Assembly (NCBI GenBank): GCA_965115995.1
Contig: OZ220472.1
Coordinates: forward strand, 3,038,001 to 3,102,000
Length of the DNA stretch: 64,000 nucleotides
Direction of reading: 5' to 3'
Origin: Poriferisodalis sp026713105
Lineage (GTDB): Bacteria; Actinomycetota; Acidimicrobiia; Acidimicrobiales; Poriferisodalaceae
How positions within the stretch are numbered: position 1 is the first letter of the stretch; the number at the start of each line of letters is the position of its first letter. The notes below the pieces were generated by a model. That model saw nothing but the letters and a program-made list of their open reading frames with translations, was not told where the DNA came from and did not search any database. Below, piece by piece: positions 7,517 through 15,441 of the stretch. The position numbers and the translations under genes are program-made.

Positions 7517-8403
7517 CAGTCGTCTCCCGGCCTGAAGTTGGGAGTCTGGGACTGGTCGCGGGTTGCCCGCTCGATCTGCTCTTCCTCTTCGAGCAAGCGC
7601 TCGAATTCCGGATCGGCCTCTCGCAGCAGCGGGACCGGCTCTTCGGGCGCATCCTCGCCATCGCCCTTGCGGCCGGCCGAGGAAACGACGCCTCCGGCGG
7701 GTGCGCCGTCGCCAGACGTCTGGCCCGTGGCCATCGCCGCCTCGCGGTGAATGCGATCGTCGGCAGAGACTTTGTAGGGGAGGATGTCGCCCTTGTAGAG
7801 CCACACCTTCACGCCGATGCGGCCCGCTGTCGTGCGGGCCTCACGGAAGCCATAGTCGATGTCGGCACGCAGCGTGTGCAGCGGCACGCGGCCTTCGCGG
7901 TACCACTCGGTGCGGGCCATCTCCGAACCGCCGAGACGGCCTGAGCACTGCACCCGGATCCCGAGCGCCCCCGCCTTCTGGGCGTTCTGGACTGCCCGCT
8001 TCATGGCCCGCCGGAAGGCAACCCGGCCGGCGAGCTGATCGGCCACGCCCTGGGCGATGAGGGCAGCCTCGAGCTCGGGTTGCTTGATCTCCTGGATGTT
8101 CAGCTGGACCTTGGGATTCCCGGAGATCTTCCCGAGCCTCGTGCGCAGACGGTCGGCCTCGCTCCCCCGCCGACCGATCACGATGCCCGGCCGAGCCGTG
8201 TGAACGTCGACCCGCAGACGGTCTCGGGTTCGCTCCACCTCGATGCGGCTGATCGCGGCATGCGGCAGCTCAGTCTGCAGGAAGTCGCGGATCTTCCAAT
8301 CCTCGATGAGGTAGTCCTGGTATTCCTTGTCGGCGTACCAACGGGACTTCCAGTCGGTGGTGATTCCCAAGCGGAAACCGTACGGGTTGACCTTCTGACC
8401 CAT
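7516..8403 (-). CDS. rpsC: 30S ribosomal protein S3 with long acidic C-terminus
   Basis: S3 forms part of the mRNA entry pore and helicase. The 295-residue protein has the KH domain with IVIGRRGSEADRLR near 74-87 and the C-terminal domain ending about residue 212 (VKVWLYKGDILPYK). Residues about 220-295 form a Gly/Ser then Glu/Asp-rich tail (for example FERLLEEEEQIERATRDQ), which is longer than in E. coli (233 residues). The start lies 2 bp before the rplV stop. Confidence 0.95.
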   Translation of the reverse strand: MGQKVNPYGFRLGITTDWKSRWYADKEYQDYLIEDWKIRDFLQTELPHAAISRIEVERTRDRLRVDVHTARPGIVIGRRGSEADRLRTRLGKISGNPKVQLNIQEIKQPELEAALIAQGVADQLAGRVAFRRAMKRAVQNAQKAGALGIRVQCSGRLGGSEMARTEWYREGRVPLHTLRADIDYGFREARTTAGRIGVKVWLYKGDILPYKVSADDRIHREAAMATGQTSGDGAPAGGVVSSAGRKGDGEDAPEEPVPLLREADPEFERLLEEEEQIERATRDQSQTPNFRPGDD

Positions 8404-8405
8404 GA

Positions 8406-9101
8406 TCAGGTCCGTTCCTCGGGGTCGGCAGCGTCGGGCTCGGCAGCTTCGGGCTCTTCGGCTCCGCTGGCTGCGTCGGCTTCGGCGGCAACTTCGACTT
8501 CGGCGGCGGCAACTGCGGTGACCTCAGTGTCGACCGCCTCCTCGGCAATGGCTTCGTCTGTCTCGTCGACCGCATCGTGCGCCGCTGCTTCGTCGACATC
8601 TGTCTCGGCGTCGCCTTCGGCGTCGGTGTCGCTGTCGATGTCGGCGCGGCTAGCGGCCACGCGAGCTGCACGGGCAGCGGCGGCGGTTTGCGAACCCGAG
8701 GCGGCCATGCGGGCCTCGCGCATCTCGAGTTCTTCGGGGCTGAGCTGCGCCACGATCACGGTGATGTGACAGGTTTGCTTGAAGATGCGGGTCGCACGAC
8801 CGCGTGCCCGCGGGCGCCAGCGCTTGAGCACCGGACCCTCGTCGGCCCAGCATTCAGCTACGTACAGCTCGTCCGCGTCGAGCTGCTCGTTGTTGGTGGC
8901 ATTGGCCACCGCGCTCTCGAGCACCTTGGACACCACCTCGGCGGCACCGCGCTCGCAGAACCGAAGGCGGTCCCTGGCGAGGCCCAGGTCCTCGTCACGG
9001 ACCAGGTTGAGCACCACCCGGGCCTTCGAGGCGGACAGGCGGGCGTACTTGTGCGTCGCCTTCGCGCCGGCGATGACGTCGAGATCGATCAGCCCGCTCA
9101 T
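8406..9101 (-). CDS. rplV: 50S ribosomal protein L22 with ~110-residue acidic Ala/Glu tail
   Basis: Residues 1-120 are normal L22 (KYARLSASKARVVLNLVRD, then RRPRARGRATRIFKQTCHI-type beta-hairpin sequence that lines the exit tunnel). From about 121 to 231 the protein is rich in Ala, Glu, Asp and Val with no recognisable fold, almost doubling the family length of about 110-130. The stop is followed 2 bp later by rpsC, and the ATG overlaps the rpsS stop, so the tail is real coding sequence within a tight operon. Confidence 0.95.
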   Translation of the reverse strand: MSGLIDLDVIAGAKATHKYARLSASKARVVLNLVRDEDLGLARDRLRFCERGAAEVVSKVLESAVANATNNEQLDADELYVAECWADEGPVLKRWRPRARGRATRIFKQTCHITVIVAQLSPEELEMREARMAASGSQTAAAARAARVAASRADIDSDTDAEGDAETDVDEAAAHDAVDETDEAIAEEAVDTEVTAVAAAEVEVAAEADAASGAEEPEAAEPDAADPEERT

Positions 9102-9379
9102 CGTCGCCGGCCCCCTCGTTCCTGGCCGGCGTGGAACTTGAACGTTCGCGTCGGCGCGAACTCACCCAGTTTGTGGCCCACCATCGACTCGGTGACGTAG
9201 ACGGGCAAGTGCTTGCGCCCGTCATGCACGGCAATGGTGTGGCCGATCATCTCGGGGATGATCGTGGAGCGCCGGCTCCAGGTCTTGACGACCTTGCGCT
9301 CGCCGCTCTCATTGAGTGCGTCCACCTTGGAGAGCAGGTGGTCGTCAACGAAAGGGCCCTTCTTGAGACTGCGCGGCAT
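9098..9379 (-). CDS. rpsS: 30S ribosomal protein S19
   Basis: This 93-residue protein starts MPRSLKKGPFVDDHLLSKVD and contains TWSRRSTIIPEMIGHTIAVH, which is diagnostic. S19 lies in the 30S head with S13. It lies 4 bp after rplB and overlaps rplV as ATGA. Confidence 0.97.
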   Translation of the reverse strand: MPRSLKKGPFVDDHLLSKVDALNESGERKVVKTWSRRSTIIPEMIGHTIAVHDGRKHLPVYVTESMVGHKLGEFAPTRTFKFHAGQERGGRRR

Positions 9380-9383
9380 CGCT

Positions 9384-10220
9384 CTACCTCCGGGACCCGC
9401 GCGTCCGGCGGCGGCGGACGATGAGGTCGTTGGACTTGCGGTTCTTCGAGCGCGTACGGCCTTCGGGCTTGCCCCACGGAGACACCGGGTGACGGCCGCC
9501 CGAGGACTTGCCCTCGCCGCCGCCCAAGGGGTGATCGACAGGGTTCATGGCCACGCCGCGGGTCTGGGGGCGAACGCCCTTGTAACGGTTCCGGCCGGCC
9601 TTGCCGATCTTGATGAGGTCGGCCTCGGCATTGCCCACCGAGCCGATCGTTGCGCGGCAGTCGATCGGCACCCGGCGCATCTCGGTCGAGGGCAGGCGCA
9701 ACGTGGCGTACGCGCCCTCCTTGGCCACGAGCTGCACGCTCGAACCAGCCGAGCGAGCCATGCGGCCGCCACCGCCGGGCTTGAGTTCCACGTTGTGCAC
9801 GGTGGTGCCGACCGGCACGTACCGCAGCGGCATCGCATTGCCGACACGTATTTCTGCCTGGGGGCCGTTGGCCAGCTTGTCGCCGACCTCCAGCCCGGCG
9901 GGCGCCAAGATGTAGCGCTTCTCGCCGTCGTGATAGTGGAGCAGCGCGATGCGTGAGTTGCGGTTGGGGTCGTACTCGATGGTGGCGACCGTGGCGGGCA
10001 CGCCGTCTTTGGCGCGCCGGAAGTCGACGACCCGGTATCGCTGCTTGTGGCCGCCGCCACGGTGGCGGGAGGTCTTGCGGCCGTCGTTGTTGCGGCCGCC
10101 GGTGGAGTGCTGCTTGGCAATGAGCGAGCGCTCGGGCTTGCTCGCGGTGATGTCAGCGAAATCCGAGACGGTCTGGAACCGTCGGCCGGGACTCGTCGGT
10201 TTGCGTGTTCGTATGCCCAT
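9384..10220 (-). CDS. rplB: 50S ribosomal protein L2
   Basis: This 278-residue protein has the full L2 architecture, including RNNDGRKTSRHRGGGHKQRY near the N-terminus and GVAMNPVDHPLGGGEGKSSG near the C-terminus. The conserved histidine in that second block lies close to the peptidyl transferase centre. L2 is needed for subunit association. It lies 27 bp after rplW. Confidence 0.98.
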   Translation of the reverse strand: MGIRTRKPTSPGRRFQTVSDFADITASKPERSLIAKQHSTGGRNNDGRKTSRHRGGGHKQRYRVVDFRRAKDGVPATVATIEYDPNRNSRIALLHYHDGEKRYILAPAGLEVGDKLANGPQAEIRVGNAMPLRYVPVGTTVHNVELKPGGGGRMARSAGSSVQLVAKEGAYATLRLPSTEMRRVPIDCRATIGSVGNAEADLIKIGKAGRNRYKGVRPQTRGVAMNPVDHPLGGGEGKSSGGRHPVSPWGKPEGRTRSKNRKSNDLIVRRRRTRGSRR

Positions 10221-10247
10221 GACGCCCTGTATCGCTTCTCTGCCTGC

Positions 10248-10538
10248 TCAGGAATTGAAGATCTGGATCGAGTCGCCCTCGACGAGGGTGACGATGGCCC
10301 GCTTGGTGTCGGGCCGCTTGCCCATGGTGTTGTTGCGCCGGTTGCGGCGGACCTTGCCCTTGCGGTTCAGCGTGTTGACCTTGGCGACCTTGACGTCGAA
10401 GATCTCTTCGACCGCTTGGCGGATCTCCGGCTTGCTTGCGGAGGGGTGAACGCGGAATACGTAGACGCCCTCTTCGAGGAAGTCATACGACTTCTCCGAG
10501 ATAACGGGGGCGATGAGCACGTCGCGGGGGTCCTTCAC
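10248..10538 (-). CDS. rplW: 50S ribosomal protein L23
   Basis: This 96-residue protein begins MKDPRDVLIAPVISEKSYDF and contains VKVAKVNTLNRKGKVRRN, the basic loop that reaches rRNA. L23 sits at the tunnel exit and docks trigger factor and SRP. Its ATG overlaps the rplD stop (ATGA). Confidence 0.97.
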   Translation of the reverse strand: MKDPRDVLIAPVISEKSYDFLEEGVYVFRVHPSASKPEIRQAVEEIFDVKVAKVNTLNRKGKVRRNRRNNTMGKRPDTKRAIVTLVEGDSIQIFNS

Positions 10539-11212
10539 TGGTCGTCGCCCTCGCTCTCGGCGCCATCTGTGGCTGAATCTGTGCTGGTCGGCCCAGAACT
10601 GGTTGGCAGGGTGTCGCAGGTGAACACCAGCCAGTCTGAGCGCAGGATGTCGTAGGCATTCAGTTCGGCCGCGCTGACGGAGCGCACCGACGGGAGGTTG
10701 CGGAAGCTGCGATCAGCGGTTCGGTGTTCGGGGCTGTCGCCCAAAACGAGCAGAACCTGTCCTTCGAGGGACAGGTTCTCGAGTACAGCGACGGCGTCCT
10801 TCGTGCGCGGCTGGGCAAAGTTCCACCCGTCGATGACCATGACGCGTTCACTGCGAGCCCGGTCGCTGAGTGCAGACCGAAGTGCCAGCCGCACGGTCTT
10901 GCGGTTCACCTTCTGGCGGTAGTCGCGAGGCTTGGGGCCGTGCGCCACACCACCGCCGGCCCATTGCGGCGAGCGGATCGAGCCTTGACGGGCCCGGCCG
11001 GTGCCTTTTTGCCGCCACGGCTTGGCGCCGCCGCCGCGTACCTCAGAGCGGGTGAGGGTGCTGTGGGAGCCGCTGCGGCGAGCGGCGAGCTGGGCGGTGA
11101 CCGCCTGGTGCAACGCCGCCATGTTCGGCTCGATGCCAAAGATGGCCTCGTCGAGCTCTACCGATCCGGCGGTGCCACCGTTGGGGGTGCGGACGTCAAG
11201 CGTGAGCGTCAT
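10535..11212 (-). CDS. rplD: 50S ribosomal protein L4
   Basis: This 225-residue protein has the conserved loop GGGAKPWRQKGTGRARQGS, which lines the exit tunnel and is the site of macrolide-affecting mutations in other bacteria; it looks wild type. A C-terminal tail of about 20 residues is rich in Ser, Thr, Asp and Glu. In E. coli L4 represses the S10 operon through the rpsJ leader. Here rpsJ is far away, so that mechanism cannot act through an rpsJ leader on these genes. Confidence 0.96.
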   Translation of the reverse strand: MTLTLDVRTPNGGTAGSVELDEAIFGIEPNMAALHQAVTAQLAARRSGSHSTLTRSEVRGGGAKPWRQKGTGRARQGSIRSPQWAGGGVAHGPKPRDYRQKVNRKTVRLALRSALSDRARSERVMVIDGWNFAQPRTKDAVAVLENLSLEGQVLLVLGDSPEHRTADRSFRNLPSVRSVSAAELNAYDILRSDWLVFTCDTLPTSSGPTSTDSATDGAESEGDDQ

Positions 11213-11222
11213 CAGAACCCCC

Positions 11223-11885
11223 TCAGACCGTGGCCGGTGCTGCGCCTGCCGGCGCCTTGACTGCGTTGCGAACGATGACCGTGCCGCCCTTGGGTCCGGG
11301 GACTGAGCCGCGAACGAGCAGCAGGCCGCGTTCAGCGTCGGCCTCGACGACCGTGAGGTTCAACGTGGTGACCTTCTCGCCACCCATGCGCCCGGCCATG
11401 CGAGTGCCCTTGAACACCCGTGAAGGCGTGGCGCAGGCACCAATCGCGCCTGGCGCCCGGTGGACCCGGTGCGCACCGTGGCTGGCGCGCTGGCCTGAGA
11501 AGTTGTGCCGCTTCATCGTGCCTGCGAAGCCCTTGCCCTTGGAGGTTGCCGTCACGTCGACGAGCTCTCCAGGACTGAAAAGGTCGGCACCCAATTCGGT
11601 GCCGACCGGTACTTCACTCACATCATCGAGCCGCAGCTCTACGAGTCGTACGCCGGGATCGATCCCGGCACGCTCGTAGTGGCCGACGGTGGGCTTGTTG
11701 AGCTTGCGGGCCTCGCGGTGGCCATAGGTGACCTGGACCGCGGTGTAGCCGTCTTGTTCGGTGGTGCGAACGCGGGTGACCCGACAATCATCGACGCGCA
11801 GCACCGTGACCGGGACGACCTGATTGTCGTCGTCCCAGAGCTGTGTCATGCCGACCTTGGTGGCGACAAGCGCCTTGTTCAACAT
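11223..11885 (-). CDS. rplC: 50S ribosomal protein L3
   Basis: This 220-residue protein begins MLNKALVATKVGMTQLWDDD and carries the tip loop KGKGFAGTMKRHNFSGQRAS that reaches the peptidyl transferase centre. The ATG has only a weak GAGAGA ribosome binding site. It is the first gene of this ribosomal block. The expected upstream neighbour rpsJ is 9.9 kb away across a metabolic insertion. A candidate promoter lies 230-260 bp upstream. Confidence 0.96.
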   Translation of the reverse strand: MLNKALVATKVGMTQLWDDDNQVVPVTVLRVDDCRVTRVRTTEQDGYTAVQVTYGHREARKLNKPTVGHYERAGIDPGVRLVELRLDDVSEVPVGTELGADLFSPGELVDVTATSKGKGFAGTMKRHNFSGQRASHGAHRVHRAPGAIGACATPSRVFKGTRMAGRMGGEKVTTLNLTVVEADAERGLLLVRGSVPGPKGGTVIVRNAVKAPAGAAPATV

Positions 11886-11919
11886 GGGCGTCTCTCTCGG
11901 GCCTTCACCGGATTGATGG

Positions 11920-11971
11920 TCGCCCGCAGAGCGGCCGACCTTGTTGCCGATCGCCCGCAGAGCGGCCGACC
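11920..11971. repeat. 21-bp direct repeat in the rplC leader
   Basis: The sequence TCGCCCGCAGAGCGGCCGACC occurs at 11920-11940 and, apart from its last few bases being shared with the following CAT, again at 11951-11971, 31 bp apart. Each copy holds a short inverted core (CCGC/GCGG on the minus strand). It lies in the 271-bp leader upstream of rplC, and may affect leader RNA folding. Confidence 0.75.
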
Positions 11972-12116
11972 ATGCGAACGCTCCGCACGGCACTGCCGGC
12001 GGAGCGGTTTGGAAGTTGTGCCGACTGGTTCCGCGCACCCGCCGCGTTCTGGCTTTGGGCACCCGGCCTTGCCGGACGTCGGTTCGACGCAGGGGACCCC
12101 GCGCCGCGAACGTCAA

Positions 12117-12145
12117 ATGCTACCGAGGCACCATCGACGCCCCAA
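12117..12145 (-). promoter_or_regulatory. Candidate rplC-operon promoter
   Basis: On the minus strand TTGGGG (12140-12145) is followed after 17 bp by TAGCAT (12117-12122). The spacing is ideal, and the -10 box matches those proposed upstream of rpsL, tuf and rplJ. It overlaps the extreme 3' flank of the preceding membrane-protein gene, giving a leader of about 225 bp before rplC. Prediction by motif only. Confidence 0.4.
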
Positions 12146-12156
12146 CCCGGCGGCCC

Positions 12157-12615
12157 TCAGCGCGACTGCTGCAGTTGACCCCTCTGATACGCCGCGAACA
12201 GCATCACTGCGCCTGCCAGGACCAGGTGAAACACCGTCGGCAGGTAGGCAGTGAACCACTTTCCCGCCAAGAGGGTGCTGTCGCCGAACGCTCCCGCGTC
12301 GCCGCCGATTCCGAGCACTAGGCGGGCCGCCATGACGGCGAAGTAGAGGACTCCGAACCAGGCGACCGGCCGCACCCAGCGCCGGCCGAACAGGCTCCGG
12401 CCAGCTCGCATCCGCAGTGTTGCGACCGCGATGATCGCCAAGATCACGACTTGGGCCGCAAACAATGCCGGAAACGGCAGGCTGCTGCCCTGCCAGGCGT
12501 CCTGCGACGGCAGGAAACCGACGTCCCACCAGCGCTGGCTGGCTTGACCTGCGACACGTGCCAAGAACGCCAGGCCCAGCGTCAAGCTCACCGCAGCGAA
12601 ACGGGCGTCACTCAT
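12157..12615 (-). CDS. Small integral membrane protein of unknown function
   Basis: This 152-residue protein has about four hydrophobic segments (around 8-25, 55-75, 92-112 and 125-143) and little else; I do not recognise the family. The ATG at 12615 overlaps the stop of the enolase-superfamily gene (ATGA), so it is the last gene of a coupled four-gene operon with the fatty-acid-hydroxylase-like, GH3 and enolase-like genes. By context it may be a membrane partner of a lipid-modifying pathway, but this is inference. Confidence 0.8.
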   Translation of the reverse strand: MSDARFAAVSLTLGLAFLARVAGQASQRWWDVGFLPSQDAWQGSSLPFPALFAAQVVILAIIAVATLRMRAGRSLFGRRWVRPVAWFGVLYFAVMAARLVLGIGGDAGAFGDSTLLAGKWFTAYLPTVFHLVLAGAVMLFAAYQRGQLQQSR

Positions 12616-13742
12616 GTGAGCTCCAGCGGCACCAGCACCGCAGCTGGATCGAGCCGCAGGCCCAACCCGCCACCACTGCGATCGAGCACGTCGCGACCGC
12701 GCAGCACGCCGCCGTGACCCCACATGATGGTTCGATCGGTGAGGTCGCTCTCCAACAGGTGAGTGCCGAACGCACCTTCAGCCGCAACGACAGCACCCGG
12801 ATTGCTCGCGATGACGGCGAGCGCGGCCCGGGTGAGCAGGCTTGTCTCCCCAACCTGGCATCCGACGATCACATCAACGCCCGCTCGCGCCGCAGCGTCC
12901 ACGGTGTCGATCGACCTTACGATGCCGCCCATTTTCGACACCCGAACGTTGACGATCCAGCGCGATGGCTCCGGCAATGACGGCAACTGCCGGGCGAACC
13001 GCACGCTCTCGTCCGCGATGATCTTGAGCCCGCAGTCGCGCGCAACCTCGACGCACCCCTCGATGTCGCCCGCCTGCAGGGGTTCCTCGATGGCGAACGC
13101 GACGCTGCCCAGTGATTCCAAGTGCTCTGCGCACTGCTCGGGCGTTTCCCAGAGGTTGTTCGCATCGAGTCGGACTGTGCCGGGTCCTGAACCTCGCGAC
13201 ACGAAGGGCGCAAGCTTGGCGCGGTCGCGCCTCGCCGAGCCCGAGAGCTTCACTTTGAAGTCGGTGAAACCCCGTGATCGGTAGCCGCGGAGCTGCCATC
13301 GATACAGCGGCAGCGGCATGTCACCCAAGACTGCCGAGTACTCCACGTCGGGGGGACCGGCCGCGACGCCGAGCAATCGTTCGACGTTGCAACCGTTCGT
13401 CTTGCCCAGCAGATCCAGCGCCGCCGTCTCCATGGCGCAGAAAGCGGCCGGGTTCTCGTCAATCGCGCCGCGGTGAGCGTCGATCCAGGCCCGCAGGTCG
13501 TCCACGCTCCCGATGGCGGCACAGAACGTCGCGGCGTGTTGATGGACGAACGCAGCGCAGCTCGGGACCGTCTCGTCGGTCACGTATGAGCGCGGGCACC
13601 CTTCCCCGTAGCCGATGGTCCCGTCGTCGGCGTGTGCCGCCACGATGAGGTTCTCGGCCCGGCGCCGGCTGGCAGAAGCGTGTCGAAACACGCGCTTGAA
13701 CGGAACGGGGAAGGTGAACGTCTTCAGGTGACGGATCGGCAT
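12612..13742 (-). CDS. Enolase-superfamily enzyme, muconate-lactonizing/dipeptide-epimerase-like subgroup
   Basis: This 376-residue protein has an N-terminal capping domain and a TIM barrel. The catalytic set is visible: K163-x-K165 (DFKVKLSG), D193 (RLDANNLW), E219 or E220 (IEEPL), D244 (IIADES) and K270 (VSKMGG). This lysine pair on opposite faces is the pattern of dipeptide epimerases, N-succinylamino acid racemases and o-succinylbenzoate synthases. The metal ligands are therefore intact. It lies four bases after the GH3 stop and overlaps the following membrane-protein gene. Its partner GH3 enzyme suggests an N-acyl amino acid or dipeptide as substrate. The exact reaction is not determinable from sequence alone. 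Confidence 0.85.
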   Translation of the reverse strand: MPIRHLKTFTFPVPFKRVFRHASASRRRAENLIVAAHADDGTIGYGEGCPRSYVTDETVPSCAAFVHQHAATFCAAIGSVDDLRAWIDAHRGAIDENPAAFCAMETAALDLLGKTNGCNVERLLGVAAGPPDVEYSAVLGDMPLPLYRWQLRGYRSRGFTDFKVKLSGSARRDRAKLAPFVSRGSGPGTVRLDANNLWETPEQCAEHLESLGSVAFAIEEPLQAGDIEGCVEVARDCGLKIIADESVRFARQLPSLPEPSRWIVNVRVSKMGGIVRSIDTVDAAARAGVDVIVGCQVGETSLLTRAALAVIASNPGAVVAAEGAFGTHLLESDLTDRTIMWGHGGVLRGRDVLDRSGGGLGLRLDPAAVLVPLELT

Positions 13743-13746
13743 GCTC

Positions 13747-15441
13747 TCACGCTGGGGCTGCGAAATCGTCGAAGCGAAACGAGCATTCGGCGCTGTACTG
13801 CAGCCGTAGATACTTGAACTGCACGTCGCGTTGACCGTCAGCGACGCGCTGCCTCCTGAATTCGTCACCAGTTCGGGCCGCAAGGAACTGCACGCGCAGC
13901 GGTTCCAGCCGGCCGCTGGCTCGTTTCGCGCCGTACTCGACATTGGACTGCTGCAGTGCTCGTTCGATGTTGGACGACAATTCGCCCGCGAGTGCTGCCC
14001 GCTGCTCACCGGCCGGTGGGCGCGCCAGCTCCACATACAACCTGTAGACCGCCTCGGCCTCGTCGGCCAGCATGATGAAGAACGGCGCGACCGTGCCGAA
14101 TTCGGCCACTGCAGCGGTCACAGCCGACATCACTTGGAACTCGTAGAGCTTCTCGCCGGTAATGCTGGTGACGCCCTTGCCCTTCTGGATAAAGGACAGG
14201 ACGGGCGTGCGGTCAACGAAGCCCGTCACCCGCACGATGTCGTTCATGTCGTAGCGATACAGACCATCGGACGTGGTCACGATGACGTAGTAATCGCGGC
14301 CGGACTCCAGGTCGGCGAGCGTGCAGGTCTGCAGGCCACGGTCGGCATCGTCGGCTGCGGCTTCCCATGCATCGCGTTCTGCGAACTCGAAGAAATTGTC
14401 CTGCAGCGTCGCAACACACGACCCTTCGATGGGATCGATGTTGACCGTGCCGCTGACCTCGCTGGCGAGGTACCCCAGTTCGAACACCGGGCAATCAGTT
14501 GTCAGCATCGGCTTGAGGCGTTCGACGGCCAAGCCGCAACTACCGCCGGTCCACGTCACTGCGGCCCGCAGATCGCTCCAGATGTCGGCATAGGCGATCT
14601 CTCCTGCAGCCTCGAGACGCCGGGCAAGCGCTGACGCACGCTCGGGGTTCGCGCGAAGCCCGAGCTGATCACTGCCCGCGCCAACGCTGCAATCCGCGGG
14701 CAATCTCCCGTCGGCTACTGCGGCCAGCACGCTTTCGGCGTGCGTATTGAGCACGTCCATCAGCCGGATGAACGTGGAAGGGTTGGCGGTCGCCATAGTG
14801 GTGACGGAGCCGTCGGCTGCACCCAGCACCGCCATGGCCAGGTAGCGGGCGTCGTAGTCGGCAATGTCGGACACCGAGGCGGGCAACACGTACCGGCGGC
14901 GAAGCAGCCTGCCCTGGCTTGCGTACAGCAGTCCCGATGCCGAGCCGAAAGGCGTGCCCGCCGGCATGGTGCCCTCGTGCGCGGCACCGCTTACCACGAA
15001 CACCTTGCCGCCGAGTGCCGACGTGCGCCTCGACAAGGCATACGCGGCCAGTCGCTGCAATCGTTTGATTCGCGCCAAGCCGGCCTCGGTCAGCGGGATG
15101 TTCTTCGGCGCAGCGATCGTGCCGCTGGTCTGGTTGTAATAGACGGGCTGTTCGGCGGTAAGGCACTGCTCGCCAGTGGCTTCCTGCCGTTCGATGGCTT
15201 CCCGCAGGTCCTCATACGTCAGCACCGGTACGGCACGGCGGTAGTCGTCAAAGCCAGCAATTGAGCCGAAGTCGTGTTCGACGCCGAAGGCGGTGCCGGC
15301 GTTGTCAGTAAGGATGTCTCGCAAGACCTGATCTTGGGTGCCCCGGGGATCAGCGCAGGCGTCGACGAGCCCGCGGTAGGTGCGCCCGCTGGCGGCGGCC
15401 AGTCCGGCGCGAAGCACGCGGTAGCTGAGTCCGTCGGTCAC
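13747..15441 (-). CDS. GH3 family acyl-adenylating amido synthetase
   Basis: This 564-residue protein belongs to the GH3 auxin-responsive family by overall pattern. It has an N-terminal ATP-binding motif NQTSGTIAAPKNIPL at 103-117, a central GYLASEVSGTVNI block, the YRYDMNDIVRVTGF motif, and FIQKGKGVTSITGEKLYE before the mobile C-terminal domain. Plant members adenylate jasmonate, auxin or benzoates and join them to an amino acid. Bacterial substrates are largely unknown. The start overlaps the stop of the hydroxylase-like gene (ATGA). I infer it makes an N-acyl amino acid that the adjacent enolase-like enzyme may epimerise. Confidence 0.88.
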   Translation of the reverse strand: MTDGLSYRVLRAGLAAASGRTYRGLVDACADPRGTQDQVLRDILTDNAGTAFGVEHDFGSIAGFDDYRRAVPVLTYEDLREAIERQEATGEQCLTAEQPVYYNQTSGTIAAPKNIPLTEAGLARIKRLQRLAAYALSRRTSALGGKVFVVSGAAHEGTMPAGTPFGSASGLLYASQGRLLRRRYVLPASVSDIADYDARYLAMAVLGAADGSVTTMATANPSTFIRLMDVLNTHAESVLAAVADGRLPADCSVGAGSDQLGLRANPERASALARRLEAAGEIAYADIWSDLRAAVTWTGGSCGLAVERLKPMLTTDCPVFELGYLASEVSGTVNIDPIEGSCVATLQDNFFEFAERDAWEAAADDADRGLQTCTLADLESGRDYYVIVTTSDGLYRYDMNDIVRVTGFVDRTPVLSFIQKGKGVTSITGEKLYEFQVMSAVTAAVAEFGTVAPFFIMLADEAEAVYRLYVELARPPAGEQRAALAGELSSNIERALQQSNVEYGAKRASGRLEPLRVQFLAARTGDEFRRQRVADGQRDVQFKYLRLQYSAECSFRFDDFAAPA

